A stretch of 64,000 nt of DNA, from NCBI GenBank assembly GCA_024509875.1, contig JAMPIV010017771.1:1-64000 (forward strand), written 5' to 3'. A model generated the notes under the pieces. That model did not search any database, had not been told where the DNA came from, and saw nothing but the letters and a program-made list of their open reading frames with translations. Each line of letters opens with the position of its first letter. Position 1 is the stretch's first letter. Both the position numbers and the translations under genes were made by a program. Origin of the DNA: Oreohelix idahoensis (taxonomy: Eukaryota; Mollusca; Gastropoda; Stylommatophora; Oreohelicidae). Of the stretch, positions 53,142 to 64,000 are shown piece after piece.

Positions 53142-55442
53142 TTTCACGTTGATAGTAAAAGCCTACTGCATCACTACACGCGTTTCAAAAAATAAAACGT
53201 GTACTGCATTTCTTAGAAAAACCTTGAGATAGGCGCTGAGTGATGACCTAGATTTAATATTTCATTCATTCCATTTTATACACGGCGTAACTAAAAGACA
53301 GATGAAAGTAGGATAGAGAGAGAGGGACGACTGAAGGCAGGAAGCATGCAACACTAACACGCGTTTCGCGATCAAAAGTGAACGCAAAACCCATGCGTAA
53401 GGCATGAAGCACTAACTTTTTTTCAAATAGTCAGTGATAAAAAACACTACTACTACAAGAATCAGGTTTAAAAACATGAAAAAATGCTTATTAGGAAATA
53501 TGAAATTCTACTGATTTACATCTAAGCTCCTGACTTTAGTATGACATAACAGTGGAAAAGGCAGGACAGGTGGCGGTTCTAAACAACGAAAAGGAATAAA
53601 GAACAAATATACGACTATCTTTGGAAAACACATATTTTGAACGCCGCCATGTAGCTCACTTTAACTTATATATTATTGTACGGCCGGATTTGCTAACCAA
53701 GAATATGTTATGTGTTACGCCTTTAGTCTGTTAATAAAATAGTTATGGCCAAAATACAATAGTGGGGGTGCCTGACAGCATGAAATCATTTCTGCTCATA
53801 AATTTTTTTTATAACGTGTTTGAAAAACATTACGTTACGGAAATAGCCTACCATGTTAACTCCTATTTGATTGGCGGGAATGAGATGTAAGACTAAACAC
53901 GATTAGTTGGACTGCAAATACTAGTTTAGTTGTTAGGGGAAACGTGAGAAGGGTAATATTTTTTGAAAAGTAGGTAAACATGGCATGATTGGTTAGAGCT
54001 GCCAATATACTCAATTCAGGGCGTCTGTTTCGGGCCACATCTTGTAATAAACCTACTAAGAAACAGTGCGTTGAGCACCAGTGCATATTTTTGCTAAATA
54101 AAAGCCTGGGACATCGGCAGATCGAAATTGTGTTATATTCAGTGCCAGTCAACGTAATTCTGTATTATTTCCATGAATTGTGGTAAGCTTGAAATATTTG
54201 ATATCTTTTAATGAAAATTGAATGTAAATTGATAATTTATGTCTGTATATATGTGTGGTTCAGTAGCGAACATGGGGTAAAACCTCTATAGTGCTCCAGC
54301 CTGAACAGAAGGTGTCGGAGGAAAGTAAAACTACATGGAATTGCCAAGCAGTACACTGACACCTATATTATTGACTAGAAAGAAATAATGCTGGAATTGC
54401 AGAGGCGTAGTGATCATTAGGGAGGAATATACTGGTGTAAATTATTTCAGATGAAGCTGACAGTTGGCCTACCGCTCTGAACTCAGTGTTTGTTATGTAT
54501 TGTGCTCAGTGTAGAAATAGAGTATAAATTAGTTCTGAAGTAGGAGGTACAACCTTCTTGTTTCAGGGACTGTGGTCCTAAAGCTATTGAGCAGTACCTG
54601 GTCAGAGCTTTGCTGAATCCAGAGGCGGACAGCATACTCCTTGGTCCATATAGCAAACAGTGAGGTGTCTCCAGAACACAGGGGAGCAATCGAGCAGAGG
54701 AGTCTTTTCCTGCCGCCATCACGAAAGTTAAGCCTATGTGGCCAGCGGAGCTCAACATTATGTAACCCCATCTTAAACTGACATTGTATAAAATTAAGAG
54801 GGGAAATTAATTGTTTTAATGAACGGAACTGAGAACATCTCCAATACTAGTTCCAACAGAAATAAACACTTGAAGTCATGATGACAAATAACAACATAGC
54901 TTGAAAAAAAACAACACCAGTATTACCTCACATTACTACTACACAACTGACACACATAGGATAAGATTAATAAAATATGTCACTACAAGATTCATATTGA
55001 TAAATTCTGTACATATAACTTGTAATTAAAATTGATTGTGATTCCTCGTTCACTTTGTATTTGAATCAGGACACTTATATATTAATGAAAAGTACTTAAT
55101 ACATATTGATATTTGAAAATTTACCAGTGACTCGTTTAAGATAGTCTTATAGAATGTTTCATGTGTGTGTGTGTGTCACAGTGTTGTCACGTGTGGTGAA
55201 ATAAATTAAATTGTTTATCTGTCTGCTGTTGTTGTGACTTACACTTCATCATATACATACCCTAGACATTCAACGTAGTCATCACAATATTCCACAATAA
55301 TTCTGACTGAGGTATAGATATGTGGTAGCAAGTAAGGTCATCTGTAATACACTACCCTTATTAGATACAGATACCTTCACAGCTGATCTCAGTCAGTACA
55401 CTAAGTCCCCTATAAATATTTATAACATCCCACTTTACCACA
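53142..55442 (-). repeat. Partial TE3-type LTR, minus strand
   Basis: Reverse complement of 36817 to about 39081, at moderate identity with many indels. Its 5' end (CACTTTACCACA at 55431-55442) matches the TGTGGTAAAGTG LTR start, and the match stops at 53142 (TTTCACGTTGATAG). No internal TE3 sequence adjoins it, so it is a truncated solo LTR. Frames inside (53856-54186 and 54483-54771) are not genes. Confidence 0.85.
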
Positions 55443-56597
55443 CACGTTTACAAGCTCACTACAGATATAACATTATAATCTCCTCCAAGATGTTTTTTTC
55501 TTGTAACTGTTTATTACAACAAAACCCATCTCTCAGAAATATTACATCACAGTCCGTGTCTTAATCTTTACCAAGATTGTCATAGACCGTGTATTTGGGC
55601 TCATCATGTTTGCGAACTAGCACCTTATCATGCGACAACATGGTTTCATGTACCTTGCCTGATAAAAAGTATGGGTTAACAGTAGGAATGTCGCTCAGTG
55701 TAGACTTTTACTCAGTCTGGAGCTGACGATAAGCGAAAAGTCGATGTAGCAAATTCGCTCCTTTGCTACGCGTCGCGGATAACAAAGGAGAAAATAACCA
55801 GGAGAGAGGGGTGGGTGACAAGATGTGATTAAAAAAACATTGAAAGATGAAAGTGAAAACAACGAATTTGGAAGAATTGGCACGTAAAAGGAATGGCAAA
55901 GGAATAATGCCAGAGAGGAGTACGGGCCAGAAAAAAAACGAAAGTATCTCATGACACACTCATCCATCAAAAGTAGTGCATTCATACTATTACACATCTA
56001 TCAAAAGCAGTGAATGCACATTACCACATATCGATCAGAAGTAGTGCATGCACACTATCACACATTCGTCAAAAATTGTGTATGCACACTACAAATAGTC
56101 TGTATTTGATCACAAATATACGTCATCATAGCGCACCACCACACTACTTCGGCTAAATATCATAGCTACATTTCATATCTCTATCTTGCTTGCGTTACTT
56201 TCTTCATTACTACCTGCCGGCATTACAACAACTAAAGTGATAGCTCAACAAACATGACAAACGAACAGCTAACTTTCAGATTTGAGGGACCGGGGATAAA
56301 CGTCCCAGCGCTTTCAAAGGGCGTCATTACACCTGCGGCATAACGCTCGCAGACGGAAAGTCGCGGCAGTTCGTGCCGCGGAGAATACAGAGACCGGCTG
56401 AAGCTACTGTTGTAGTAAACGGTTAAGTCTTGCTCGCGCTGTACCGGCCGTATTTTGAAACTCGAGACCTTTGACTCGGTGAAGCTCCGCCGATATGGGA
56501 GGTCGCTCGTCTGTTTTCGGGAGGCTAACCTGTCGGTACGTCACGACGAAGAAGGCTATCTCACGTGACAGCAACTGTTTCGTAACACAAGCTGTTG
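55443..56597. other. Spacer with CATCCATCAA minisatellite (55957-56095)
   Basis: No gene is seen. 55957-56095 holds about four units of CA-CCATCAAAAGTAGTGCAT-type sequence, as at 50062-50150. Confidence 0.5.
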
Positions 56598-56680
56598 TGG
56601 GGGGGGGGGGGGGGGGGGGCGGGGGGTGGGGGGGAGGGGGGGGGGAGGGGTGGAGGGGGGGGGGGGGGGGGGGGGGGGTA
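56598..56680. repeat. Poly-G tract (about 83 bp)
   Basis: Nearly pure G with single C, T or A interruptions and many runs of four or more G, so strong G-quadruplex potential on the plus strand. The Gly- and Pro-rich frames over it are artefacts. It abuts the 3' end of a SINE B copy. Confidence 0.95.
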
Positions 56681-56745
56681 GGCGTACAGGTAAAAGTAGT
56701 CCAAAGCAAGTACTGCCGTAGGGGAGTGAAATAAAGGAGACGTCT
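56681..56745 (-). mobile_element. SINE B, 3' half of a split copy
   Basis: AAAGTAGTCCAAAGCAAGTA, CTGCCGTAGGGGAG and GAGACGTCT match the 3' end of SINE B (compare 12995-13060). The remaining half is at 57577-57640; a LINE lies between. Confidence 0.6.
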
Positions 56746-57576
56746 CTATATTTGTCTGAACTATATACATCGCGGGTACCAGATCTCCGAAATCAGATAT
56801 GCTGACGACACAGTCCTCCTATCAACCAAAACAGAAGGACTTGAACAATTAATTCTGTCCACAAAAAAACACAGCGAAGCCCAGAATCTATACCTAAACG
56901 CCAAGAAGACCAAAGTGTTGACAACTGACAAAGTAAAGACCAAACCAGAAATTGCAATTGATAACGAAGAACTGGAAGTTGTTAATGAATTCGAATACTT
57001 TGGATCAATCATCAACAGCTATGGCGACTGTGCAGTAGAAATTAAAAGAAGACTTGCAATTGCCTCACATAAACTAATACAGATGAAAAACCTATGGCAA
57101 GGCACAAGCAAAGAAACAAAGTTACAGCTGATCAGAGCATGTATATTCCCAGTAGCAACATTCAGCTGCGAGACTTGGACACAATAAAACAGTTGCAAAA
57201 AAGGTTACATCATCCGAAATGAAATGCTACAGAAGGATGTTGAGAATACCCTGGACAGAAAAAAAGACCAACAGACAAGTACTGCACTCACTAAACGTAC
57301 AGGAACATTGGCTCCTAAATACCATCGCAACAAGGAAGCTGACATTTTTCAGTCATATAAAAAGACATAATAGTCTGGAAAAATTAGTGATTAAAGGCAT
57401 GGTCCCTGGAAAGAGGGCAAGGGGTCGACCTAGACGACGGTGGAAACAGGACATCACAGAGAGTCTGAACTTGTCTTTGGATGATGCAGGTCGACTTGCC
57501 CAGAATCGTGATGCGTTCAGAGCAGCTGTAATGGAGACAACGTTCAGGAAAGAATACGTCACATGATGATGATATG
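56746..57576 (+). pseudogene. LINE, RT end and C-terminal tail, inserted in SINE B
   Basis: Starts near an intact catalytic box (SEIRYADDTVLLST, about 56782-56820). Then FEYFGSIINSYGDCAVEIKR, FSCETWTQ with a stop, and after a frame change RRMLRIPWTEKKTN, FFSHIKRHNSLEK and GKRARGRPRRRW. It ends with a CATGATGATGAT tail. A 5'-truncated copy. Confidence 0.82.
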
Positions 57577-57640
57577 AGGTGGGGTGATCAGTTCCTCGTT
57601 GGCTTTGCCTTCCCGAACTCAAGAGCATTAGAATTTTGCT
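57577..57640 (-). mobile_element. SINE B, second half of split copy
   Basis: GAGGTGGGGTGATCAGTTCC and CTTCCCGAACTCAAGAGC match the centre of SINE B. The tRNA-like head is missing. Confidence 0.6.
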
Positions 57641-57665
57641 GTAGGCCTATAGGCCTATATTATAC

Positions 57666-57924
57666 TGGGAGCCGCGTTAGCGCAGTGGTTAGTGCACTGG
57701 CTTCCTAGCTCGGTGGTCCATGGTTCAATCCCAAATTGAGGTGGTATTTTTTAGACCGCAAAGGGCTCCGGGGTCGACCCAGCCTCATGAATTAGGTACC
57801 AGAGCAACTCTGGGAAGGCGTGATGCTGACCACATCACCCTTAGTGTGTCGATGGTCCAGAAAATATGGGCCTAACAACATATTTCAAATATACCTCAAT
57901 GGGCATGTAACGGGATCCGTTACC
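57666..57924 (+). mobile_element. SINE A, copy 2, with perfect TSD
   Basis: Head TAGCGCAGTGGTTAGTGC, B-box region GGTTCAATCCC, body GGGCTCCGGGGTCGACCCAG, and end GTAACGGGATCC. A perfect 12-bp duplication CCTATATTATAC lies at 57654-57665 and 57925-57936. Confidence 0.93.
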
Positions 57925-57944
57925 CCTATATTATACAGTAACAC

Positions 57945-60225
57945 GTTGTCAGGAACTTGTTAACAAACCCATGAGGTCTAAGCATACGGATGGAGAGATG
58001 TAGAGAATGTGTGACACTCAGAACAGAAGCAAAGAACAAAGTGCTAGCAGCAAAACAGAAGTCCTGGGAAGAATTTGGAGAAAAGCTAGAAAAAGATGCA
58101 CAAGAAAACCAGAAATTGTTCTATAAGACCCTAAAGAACATGAGGAAGGAAAAACAATGCCCACTCAAATTTATAAAGGACAAGCAAGACAATTTGCTTA
58201 CTGCCCCGAAGGAAGTAATGGAAAGATGGAAAGAATATTTCTCGGAGCTCCTGGGTGGTGAGCATGGTGAAGCATCAGAAATGATAAACACTAGCACAGA
58301 AGAGAAAACCAATGATGGTGAAGATGACATAAAGATGGAAGAACTGAAGGCAGCACTGAACGAACGAACGAACGAACGAACGAACTTTATTTTCAAAGGG
58401 TTGAGAATTGGGCACGCAGGCCCGTCTGACATTCTGCCCTTCCTTTCTCCCGTCTTTTATACTGATTTCATTTATTCTCACATACAATTTACCCATCAAT
58501 TCAAGGAATTCAACGTTGTACAGGTAAAATAATAGCATACTCACATTCACAGTATCTAATTATAAACATGAAATAAAATATGTTGAAAAGTACAAACTAA
58601 GTATTACCATGAAACAAAATATGTTGAAAAGCACTAACATCATCATTAAACCTACACTCGATATTATACCATTTGTTCGGAAAAATAAGAAAATCAAGAT
58701 GGGCAAAGCAGCAGGGCATGATGGTATAACACCAGAAATGGTTACGTTCATGGGAGCATCAGGCGACCTATTACTCTTAAGGGTTTTACAGGCAGCGTGG
58801 TACAACAAGACCATACCAAAGGATTGGGAGATTGCCATCATAACACCAATTTTCAAAAAGGGTGACAATCGACGGTGTGGAAACCGTGGAGGCGTGTCCC
58901 TTCTCGGTGTCCCTGGTAAAATTTGCTCTAGAATCCTAGAGCGGAGACTCCGACGCCTGCCTGGGCCACAATTGGATGTGGTCCGGTGCGGATTCCGTGC
59001 AAACCGAAGTACTCAAGACCTAATCTTCACACTCAGACAGCTGAGTGAGAAGGCCCTTGAGTATAAGAGTGAGATGCATCTTTGTTTCATAGATCTGGAG
59101 AAGGCGTTTGGCGGGGTCCCCTGGGGCAAACTTTGGGACTGTTTGGCAAGGAAGAATATTCCGGCACCTCTGGTTCGTGCTATGCAGAGCTTCTACAGGT
59201 CTTGCAGAAATTGTGTGAGGACGGCGGGCCATGGGTCAGGGGAGTTCGGGACCGCCGCTGGTGTAAGACAGGGTGATATCCTATCACCTTACCTCTTCAT
59301 GCTCCTTATGGACGATGTCATCAAGGCATGTGGGGAGAGAGCAGGAGAGTGTTCAGTGGGGTGCTGGAGGGTGGGACAGGTCTATATTTCGAAGCTGGCA
59401 TTTGCTGGTGATGTTGCCCTGATTGCTGGGTCGGAGGCACGTCTCCGGTCCGGCCTGCGGGTCTGGAGGGAGGGGCTGGAGAGGAGAGGGATGGTCATAA
59501 GCAGCTCTAAAACAAAATCCATGGTGATATCACGAGAAGAAAGAGGACGTCGAATTGGGCGGGGGGGGGGGGGGGGGGGGGGGGGGGAAGAGCGGGTCCT
59601 GGAGCGGGTCGACCACTTTAAATACCTCGGAGCTATTATAGACTGAAAGGGAGGCATCAAAGAAGAGTTGGCCACTCGAAAGGCAGCGGCTGGGAGACTT
59701 TTTCAGGCCATAAATCGAGGATTCCTCAGCAAGAGAGAGGTTGGTAAGAAAACGAAGATGGCTGTATACCGCTCCACCTATGTCCCAGTCTTGACATATG
59801 GATGCGAGTCATGGGCAATGCCTACAACCCATAAAAGCCAGATCCAAACCTCAGAAATGAGGTATCTGAGGAAGGTGGTTGAAGTAACAAGAAGAGACAT
59901 GGTACGCAACCAGACGATACGTCAAGGCCTTAAATCCTACCCCCTGCAGACCCAAGTGGAGCAGTCCCAACTGGGATGGTTTGGCCATGTCTGCAGAGTG
60001 GGAGAGGATCGGATACCACGACAAGCATGGGAAACGGAGAGCCAAGGATCCAGACCCCGAGGACGACCCAGAGTCCGCTGGGAGGACAACATTGGACAAT
60101 ATTTGAAGGACCGAGGACTGGAGTGGAGCCGGGCCGGGAGGGGGGCGGCCGATGGGATAGTCTGGCGCTCTCTCTTCCAAACCTCTACACCTCACGGTAG
60201 AAGGGGAACGACTAAGTAAGTAAGT
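57945..60225 (+). pseudogene. LINE family 2, longest copy (RT and C-terminal tail)
   Basis: From the endonuclease-RT linker (57990-58365: RECVTLRTEAKNKVLAAKQK, WKEYFSELLGG) to the 3' (TAAG)n at 60207-60222. RT (58690-59643): KMGKAAGHDGITPEM, IITPIFKKGDNR, FRANRSTQDLIF, FIDLEKAFGGVPW, AGVRQGDILSPYLF and LAFAGDVALIAGS. The usual catalytic Ala-Asp-Asp is Ala-Gly-Asp and the AFD of motif A is AFG, so the RT should be inactive. A 26-28-base G run (about 59561-59587) sits in frame after RT, then a TGA stop at 59644. The tail (59668-60219) matches 14738-15217. An unrelated segment is inserted at 58366-58685. Confidence 0.88.
58366..58685 (-). mobile_element. 3' end of another retroposon inserted in LINE family 2
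   Basis: On the minus strand the segment ends CTTTGAAAATAAAGTTCG followed by (TTCG)n (complement of 58361-58384). It includes a 47-bp near-repeat around AAAATATGTTGAAAAG. It separates the linker (ending near AALN) from KIKMGKAAG of the host LINE. Family unknown. Confidence 0.65.
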
Positions 60226-60685
60226 ACATCCTCACTTTTATCCATTGGATATACATGAAGCAAATTTAACAAGAAGCAGCATTAGCTACTATTTAACTAA
60301 GAAGTTTCGTTTTTACATTATTTGGGAGGGGGGGGGGGGTGTAACAAAATAAAAATAAAATATAATCGATAATTGCCAATTAATTGTTATTGTTAATCAG
60401 AATCGACCTCAAGGCAAACCCATAGGTGCTTAGTCTCCCTCAGCAAATGTCGAAGAGTAATAATGCCAATTGTACCTGTAGCACGCTGGTTGTACATTCA
60501 ACGGATGCATCCTCTCTCACGTCCATTTCTGCTAGTTCCACGTTTGATGCCAAACTCCAACAGTCTCAGCCTTGTTGATCAAGGGACGATAAAGTAAAAA
60601 AAAAAAAAAATGCTGCCTGCTATGAAGTTATTATGTGTTGAATAGGACACACCTCAAATTAAGCTATAATGTCAATGTGACATAA
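60226..60685. other. Spacer, no gene seen
   Basis: Includes a G12-type run near 60325 and an A-run near 60596. No coding region. Confidence 0.5.
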
Positions 60686-60833
60686 AGGTAAAGATTGTGC
60701 CATAACAGATACTGCCGAAGGGTGGTGAAGAGTTAGAGACATTCACTATACTCGGTCCAGCATCGACAGGTGGGGGGACCAGTTCCCTTCCTGTCTGCCT
60801 TTTTCTTCCTTAACTCAAGCGCAAAGTTCAATG
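60686..60833 (-). mobile_element. SINE B, partial copy
   Basis: CATAACAGATACTGCCGAAG, CTCGGTCCAGCATCGACAGG and GGGGACCAGTTCCC follow SINE B order. The tRNA-like head is missing. Confidence 0.75.
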
Positions 60834-61134
60834 AGACGTGGCATAGCATTTTGTAATAGTAAAATGATTTTTAATTCCCGTTATCTTCATGTTTGTTTCA
60901 TATAGATTCGATTGGAATGAAGAAATAACAGTTTACAAATAAGAGGCGACTTTTCAACCACCAGGTAGATAGGCCAAGGGGACAGTATTCTTGCCATCAA
61001 ATGACAGACGTGGAAATGGACGAATCCCGCACTACGCATTAAAAGAAATACCCGGTCAGGACATACAGTGGACTAACTCCACAGACAGGAAGACAGAGCA
61101 GAGATACTTAGAGACAGAATTTCTGAGGTAGAAG
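60834..61134. other. Spacer, no gene seen
   Basis: No reading frame or repeat recognised. Confidence 0.4.
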
Positions 61135-61275
61135 TAAAGGTTGTGAATAGATGATACTGCCATAACGGTGTGAACTTTTAGAGACTTTCCCTGTACATGT
61201 TGCCATTCTCGCTGCTTTTGCCTTCTATAATTTAGTAGCAAAGTCAGGTTACCATTTTCACAGCGGGGAAGACTG
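61135..61275 (-). mobile_element. SINE B, diverged partial copy
   Basis: GATACTGCCATAACGGTG, GAGACTTTCCCTGTAC and GCTGCTTTTGCCTTCTATAA followed by AGTCAGGTTACCATTTTCAC keep the SINE B order, with many substitutions and the centre deleted. Confidence 0.6.
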
Positions 61276-61879
61276 CATTATTTTGTATGTATAGGCTCTT
61301 TGTCCTTTTTTTCCACCTGTTTCACCAATCTTAACATATGATTGGAAATAACAGACACCATTCACTGCCTATCAGTTCGCTAAACTCATGGCTTCCTGTG
61401 CATGGAAGGTCAATGGCAGTTTGTAAAGCTTTGTTTTTTTAAACCCTATTCTACATTATGCCAGTAATTATCTTTCTTGGCTATTCTCTTCAGTGTTCTA
61501 TATTCAACAGTCAGAGCTGGTAACCGGAACAACATAATGTTTACTGTAATTTCTACTATTCCGATTGTCCGGCCTGTTCTTCGATCCATTTCTCATCATG
61601 TGTCAAACAATGCAATCTCCTTATCTGACGCAGTGAATACAAACATGGCTGAAGCAGATATATTTTGTTTCCGTACACGTGCATTTGTCTTTATTATCTG
61701 GAGTTTTACATCGTGCAGGATTTGATTACATGCACTCGCGTACCTGGAGTCATAAAAAAGCGTGCAGTCACGATTTTTTGAAACGTCCAAACGTCTCATG
61801 CACTCTGGCTGGCAAAACGCAGTCAAATATTGCGGCCAGTGGACAAACGCGTGTGGAAATATTCGAAATGTACGTTTCC
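61276..61879. other. Spacer, no gene seen
   Basis: Short frames only (for example 61477-61725). No repeat recognised. Confidence 0.5.
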
Positions 61880-62058
61880 GGTACATCATCATCAACAACA
61901 TCATCATTCTCACCCATCAAGAAACGCATGTCATATTCACCTGTCTTGTTCCATCGGCTCAATGTCTGTCTATGTCTTTCTCATAATGTCTACAATTCTC
62001 GTCTCCGTGCATTTTTCGGTATATGTATCTACTTCTATACCAACGAGATTCCATAAAA
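61880..62058 (-). pseudogene. LINE family 3, decayed 3' end
   Basis: On the minus strand a decayed tail equivalent to the ...RRELE... part of family 3 runs into a GATGATGTTGTTGATGATGATG end. It is weak, but the order is parallel to the next copy. Confidence 0.45.
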
Positions 62059-62059
62059 A

Positions 62060-62258
62060 AAGGTCAATCAATCAATCACTACTCTTGAGCTCCCCAAGGA
62101 GCATCAACCTTCAACAAAAACATGCCAAGCCTTCCTGTCACGTGCCATCAACTCAATGTTCTTTCCACTTCATCATCATTTTCACTCCAGTTCTCTTCTT
62201 CATGCATTTGTCAGTCTTTATCTGCCTCTCTTACCCACGAGATTCCAGAAAAAAGATT
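62060..62258 (-). pseudogene. LINE family 3, 3' end copy
   Basis: On the minus strand: a GGAATCTCGTGGGTAAGAG start, AGAAGAGAACTGGAGTG, GATGGCACGTGACAGGAAG, CTTGGCATGT and TTTGTTGAAGG, matching 18580-18740. It ends in a (TGAT)n tail (complement of about 62066-62078). Confidence 0.7.
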
Positions 62259-62660
62259 GACTTGTAATACTATTATCTAGCTTCCACAATGTATCACCTG
62301 TCCATCGCCAGCACATATTACTTTTGACGTTTTTTTTAATATCTTCCTTTTCTGGAGGATAAGTAACCGGCCCTGCTCCTAACCGTCTTAATCGCATTGT
62401 AGATTATGCCAGGTAGGTTACATTGTTACTTTTATTTGATCATTTTTCGGACCCTGACAACACACTGACAACACACTGACAACACGTCGTGTCTAAATGT
62501 AAGTGATCAGTGCTGTAAATGGGTTCAAGAATGAATTACCCCTTTTCGCAACCGTCACCAGCATAATACCAGCACTGCTGTAGGCCCCATTACGGAAGTC
62601 TGGTCAAAGCCCTTGATGTATTCTTGAAGGTGTGGTTTCTGTAGCAATGTATTTAAAAGT

Positions 62661-62914
62661 GAGCGTCCGATTGGCAGCATTGTTAGAGCGCTGGCTTCCC
62701 GCTGCAAAGGCGCTGGGTGCAAAACACGGTGTCGTCACTCTCCAGTCTACCTAGCTGTAAATTGGTATCTGAATCTGCTCGTGAGTTATGGTAGGAAAAG
62801 GCAGCGAGGAAGGGAACTGGTGACCCACCTCTCGATGCTGGACCTAGTATCATGAAGTCTCTAACACTTCCTTTCCCTACGGCTGTATCTGCTATGGAAC
62901 TACCTTGACCTTTT
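62661..62914 (+). mobile_element. SINE B, full-length plus-strand copy
   Basis: Starts GAGCGTCCGATTGGCAGCAT with a tRNA-like head (TTAGAGCGCTGGCTTCC; the B-box region is degenerate, GGGTGCAAAAC). The body has CTAGCTGTAAATTGGTATC, GGCAGCGAGGAAGGGAACTG and TGGACCTAGTATCATGAAG. It ends ATGGAACTACCTTGACC. It defines the family length at about 255 bp. Confidence 0.85.
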
Positions 62915-64000
62915 ATAATGTCAATTGACGCACGTCAAAACAATTGGCTAGTCAGCTTCTTTCGTATTAATTATCTGTAATGAAGTCTGACTCATATCTC
63001 GGCCTAATTCAAATATTATCACCGTACAAACCCCGTGGATGTTTCTGAGCAATGAAAACCAGCTTGGTATAAATAGTGTCGGAAGATCGCTAGACATGGA
63101 GAAAACAAAAGTGTAGAAGTTAAGGATATTTCGGTAGGCAGTGTGCAACTAATCATGGAATACCTAGATAAAGAAAGAACCAATTCGATAATAGGGATCA
63201 TTAGCTTTAGGCAGATAGCAATAGATTCACTGGATGTGTTGTAGAGCCGAAGTTATTATGAATAGAAGACAGTGGAACATGAACCATGTTGTGTTTTTCC
63301 CCTTTTTCGGCTGCTCCAGTAAATAGTCGGATAAACTATAGGATAACATGGATATCCATAGTGATAGAGCTTATTCATATGAGTAAAATAAGCCTAAGAT
63401 GGAGGAAATTGGTGCAGAAATAAGGATTCCAGAATTATTTTGGATTTACTATCTTAGCACATCTTGCCTTGCCTACACGATTTTGGATGCATGCAAACGT
63501 ACCTTGGTCCAGTTGTCACCTCGTACATCCGCAAGGCCATTATAAAAGGTGAGAGAACGCATGACACAGACACACTCGCCGCCTATCTCAAACTACAGAC
63601 ACAGAGCACAAGCAGTTATATCAACTCCGTTGCCATCTGCAGAAGTTGAGCAGACTGTGTAATCATTAAAAGCCTGTCTCTGATTGAGGGTAAGCGAGAT
63701 GTTAATTAAATATATATATGTAAATATATTATTATCAATGCGTGTTAAAGAAATAATGACAGGTGTAGAATCATTGTGGTATTTCTGGAGGAAAACCCAA
63801 GTGTGTAGGTTTAATTGTGTAATAAATAAGTAGAACGAATAGATTGAGCACGTTGGGTGTGGAAAGCGTTTTAAAGATATTATGCTTGCTGGAAAGGACT
63901 ATCCAAACTGGAGGAAGGAATGACTATAACAGATTAATATTCTGTATTATTTGATATATGACACAATGATTATCATAAGGCCTATATGATTTTATCGAAG
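62915..64000. other. Spacer to window end, no gene seen
   Basis: AT-rich sequence. Short frames (62948-63201 and 63464-63649) have no recognised domain. Confidence 0.5.

Noticed and set aside
56404..56770. Poly-Gly and poly-Pro proteins
   Set aside because: Translations of the poly-G tract.
61477..62267. Overlapping open frames suggesting a host exon
   Set aside because: Much of 61880-62258 matches LINE 3' ends in reverse orientation; no domain or clear splice structure.

Overview
The window is repeat-rich DNA of an invertebrate animal. The SINE, LINE and retrotransposon content, AT-rich background, long microsatellites and absence of any host exon that I can recognise fit intergenic DNA of a large marine-invertebrate genome. 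A mollusc is my guess, not something the sequence proves. No prokaryotic gene, rRNA gene, CRISPR array or stand-alone tRNA gene was found.

Three LTR retrotransposons dominate the left 40 kb. TE1 (881-10106, minus strand) and TE2 (24523-34593, plus strand) belong to one family. Their pol order is protease, integrase, reverse transcriptase, RNase H, which is the Ty1/copia order carried by Ty3/gypsy-type enzymes, the layout of Gmr1-like elements. TE2 has one open frame of 1624 codons and almost identical LTRs. TE1 has nearly identical LTRs, but its coding region is broken by about ten one-base length changes. TE2 lies inside the gag gene of an older relative, TE3 (about 20357-39802). TE3 keeps part of gag, a zinc knuckle, a protease, an unexpected RRM-like domain, the end of RNase H and a long (about 3 kb) 3' LTR. 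A minus-strand partial copy of that LTR is at 53142-55442.

TE1 and TE2 share non-coding architecture: an array of TTGTTTAC motifs and a repeated AGAAGGTCAAGTGCCG-type motif in the 5' leader, conserved splice-acceptor-like sites before gag, and an A-tract/T-tract hairpin just before the polypurine tract. TE3 has a different hairpin at the same place.

Between and to the right of these elements (10-20 kb and 41-64 kb) are minisatellites with 27-bp and 43-bp units, three tRNA-derived SINE families (called A, B and C here), a putative hAT-like MITE, and fragments of about five LINE families. Several LINE copies have clear target-site duplications and short tandem 3' tails (TAAG, GAAT, GAT, GAA, TTCG). 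Nesting is common: TE2 in TE3, a LINE in another LINE, a LINE in a SINE, a SINE at the edge of a minisatellite. Every coding sequence recognised belongs to a mobile element, and only TE2 looks close to functional.
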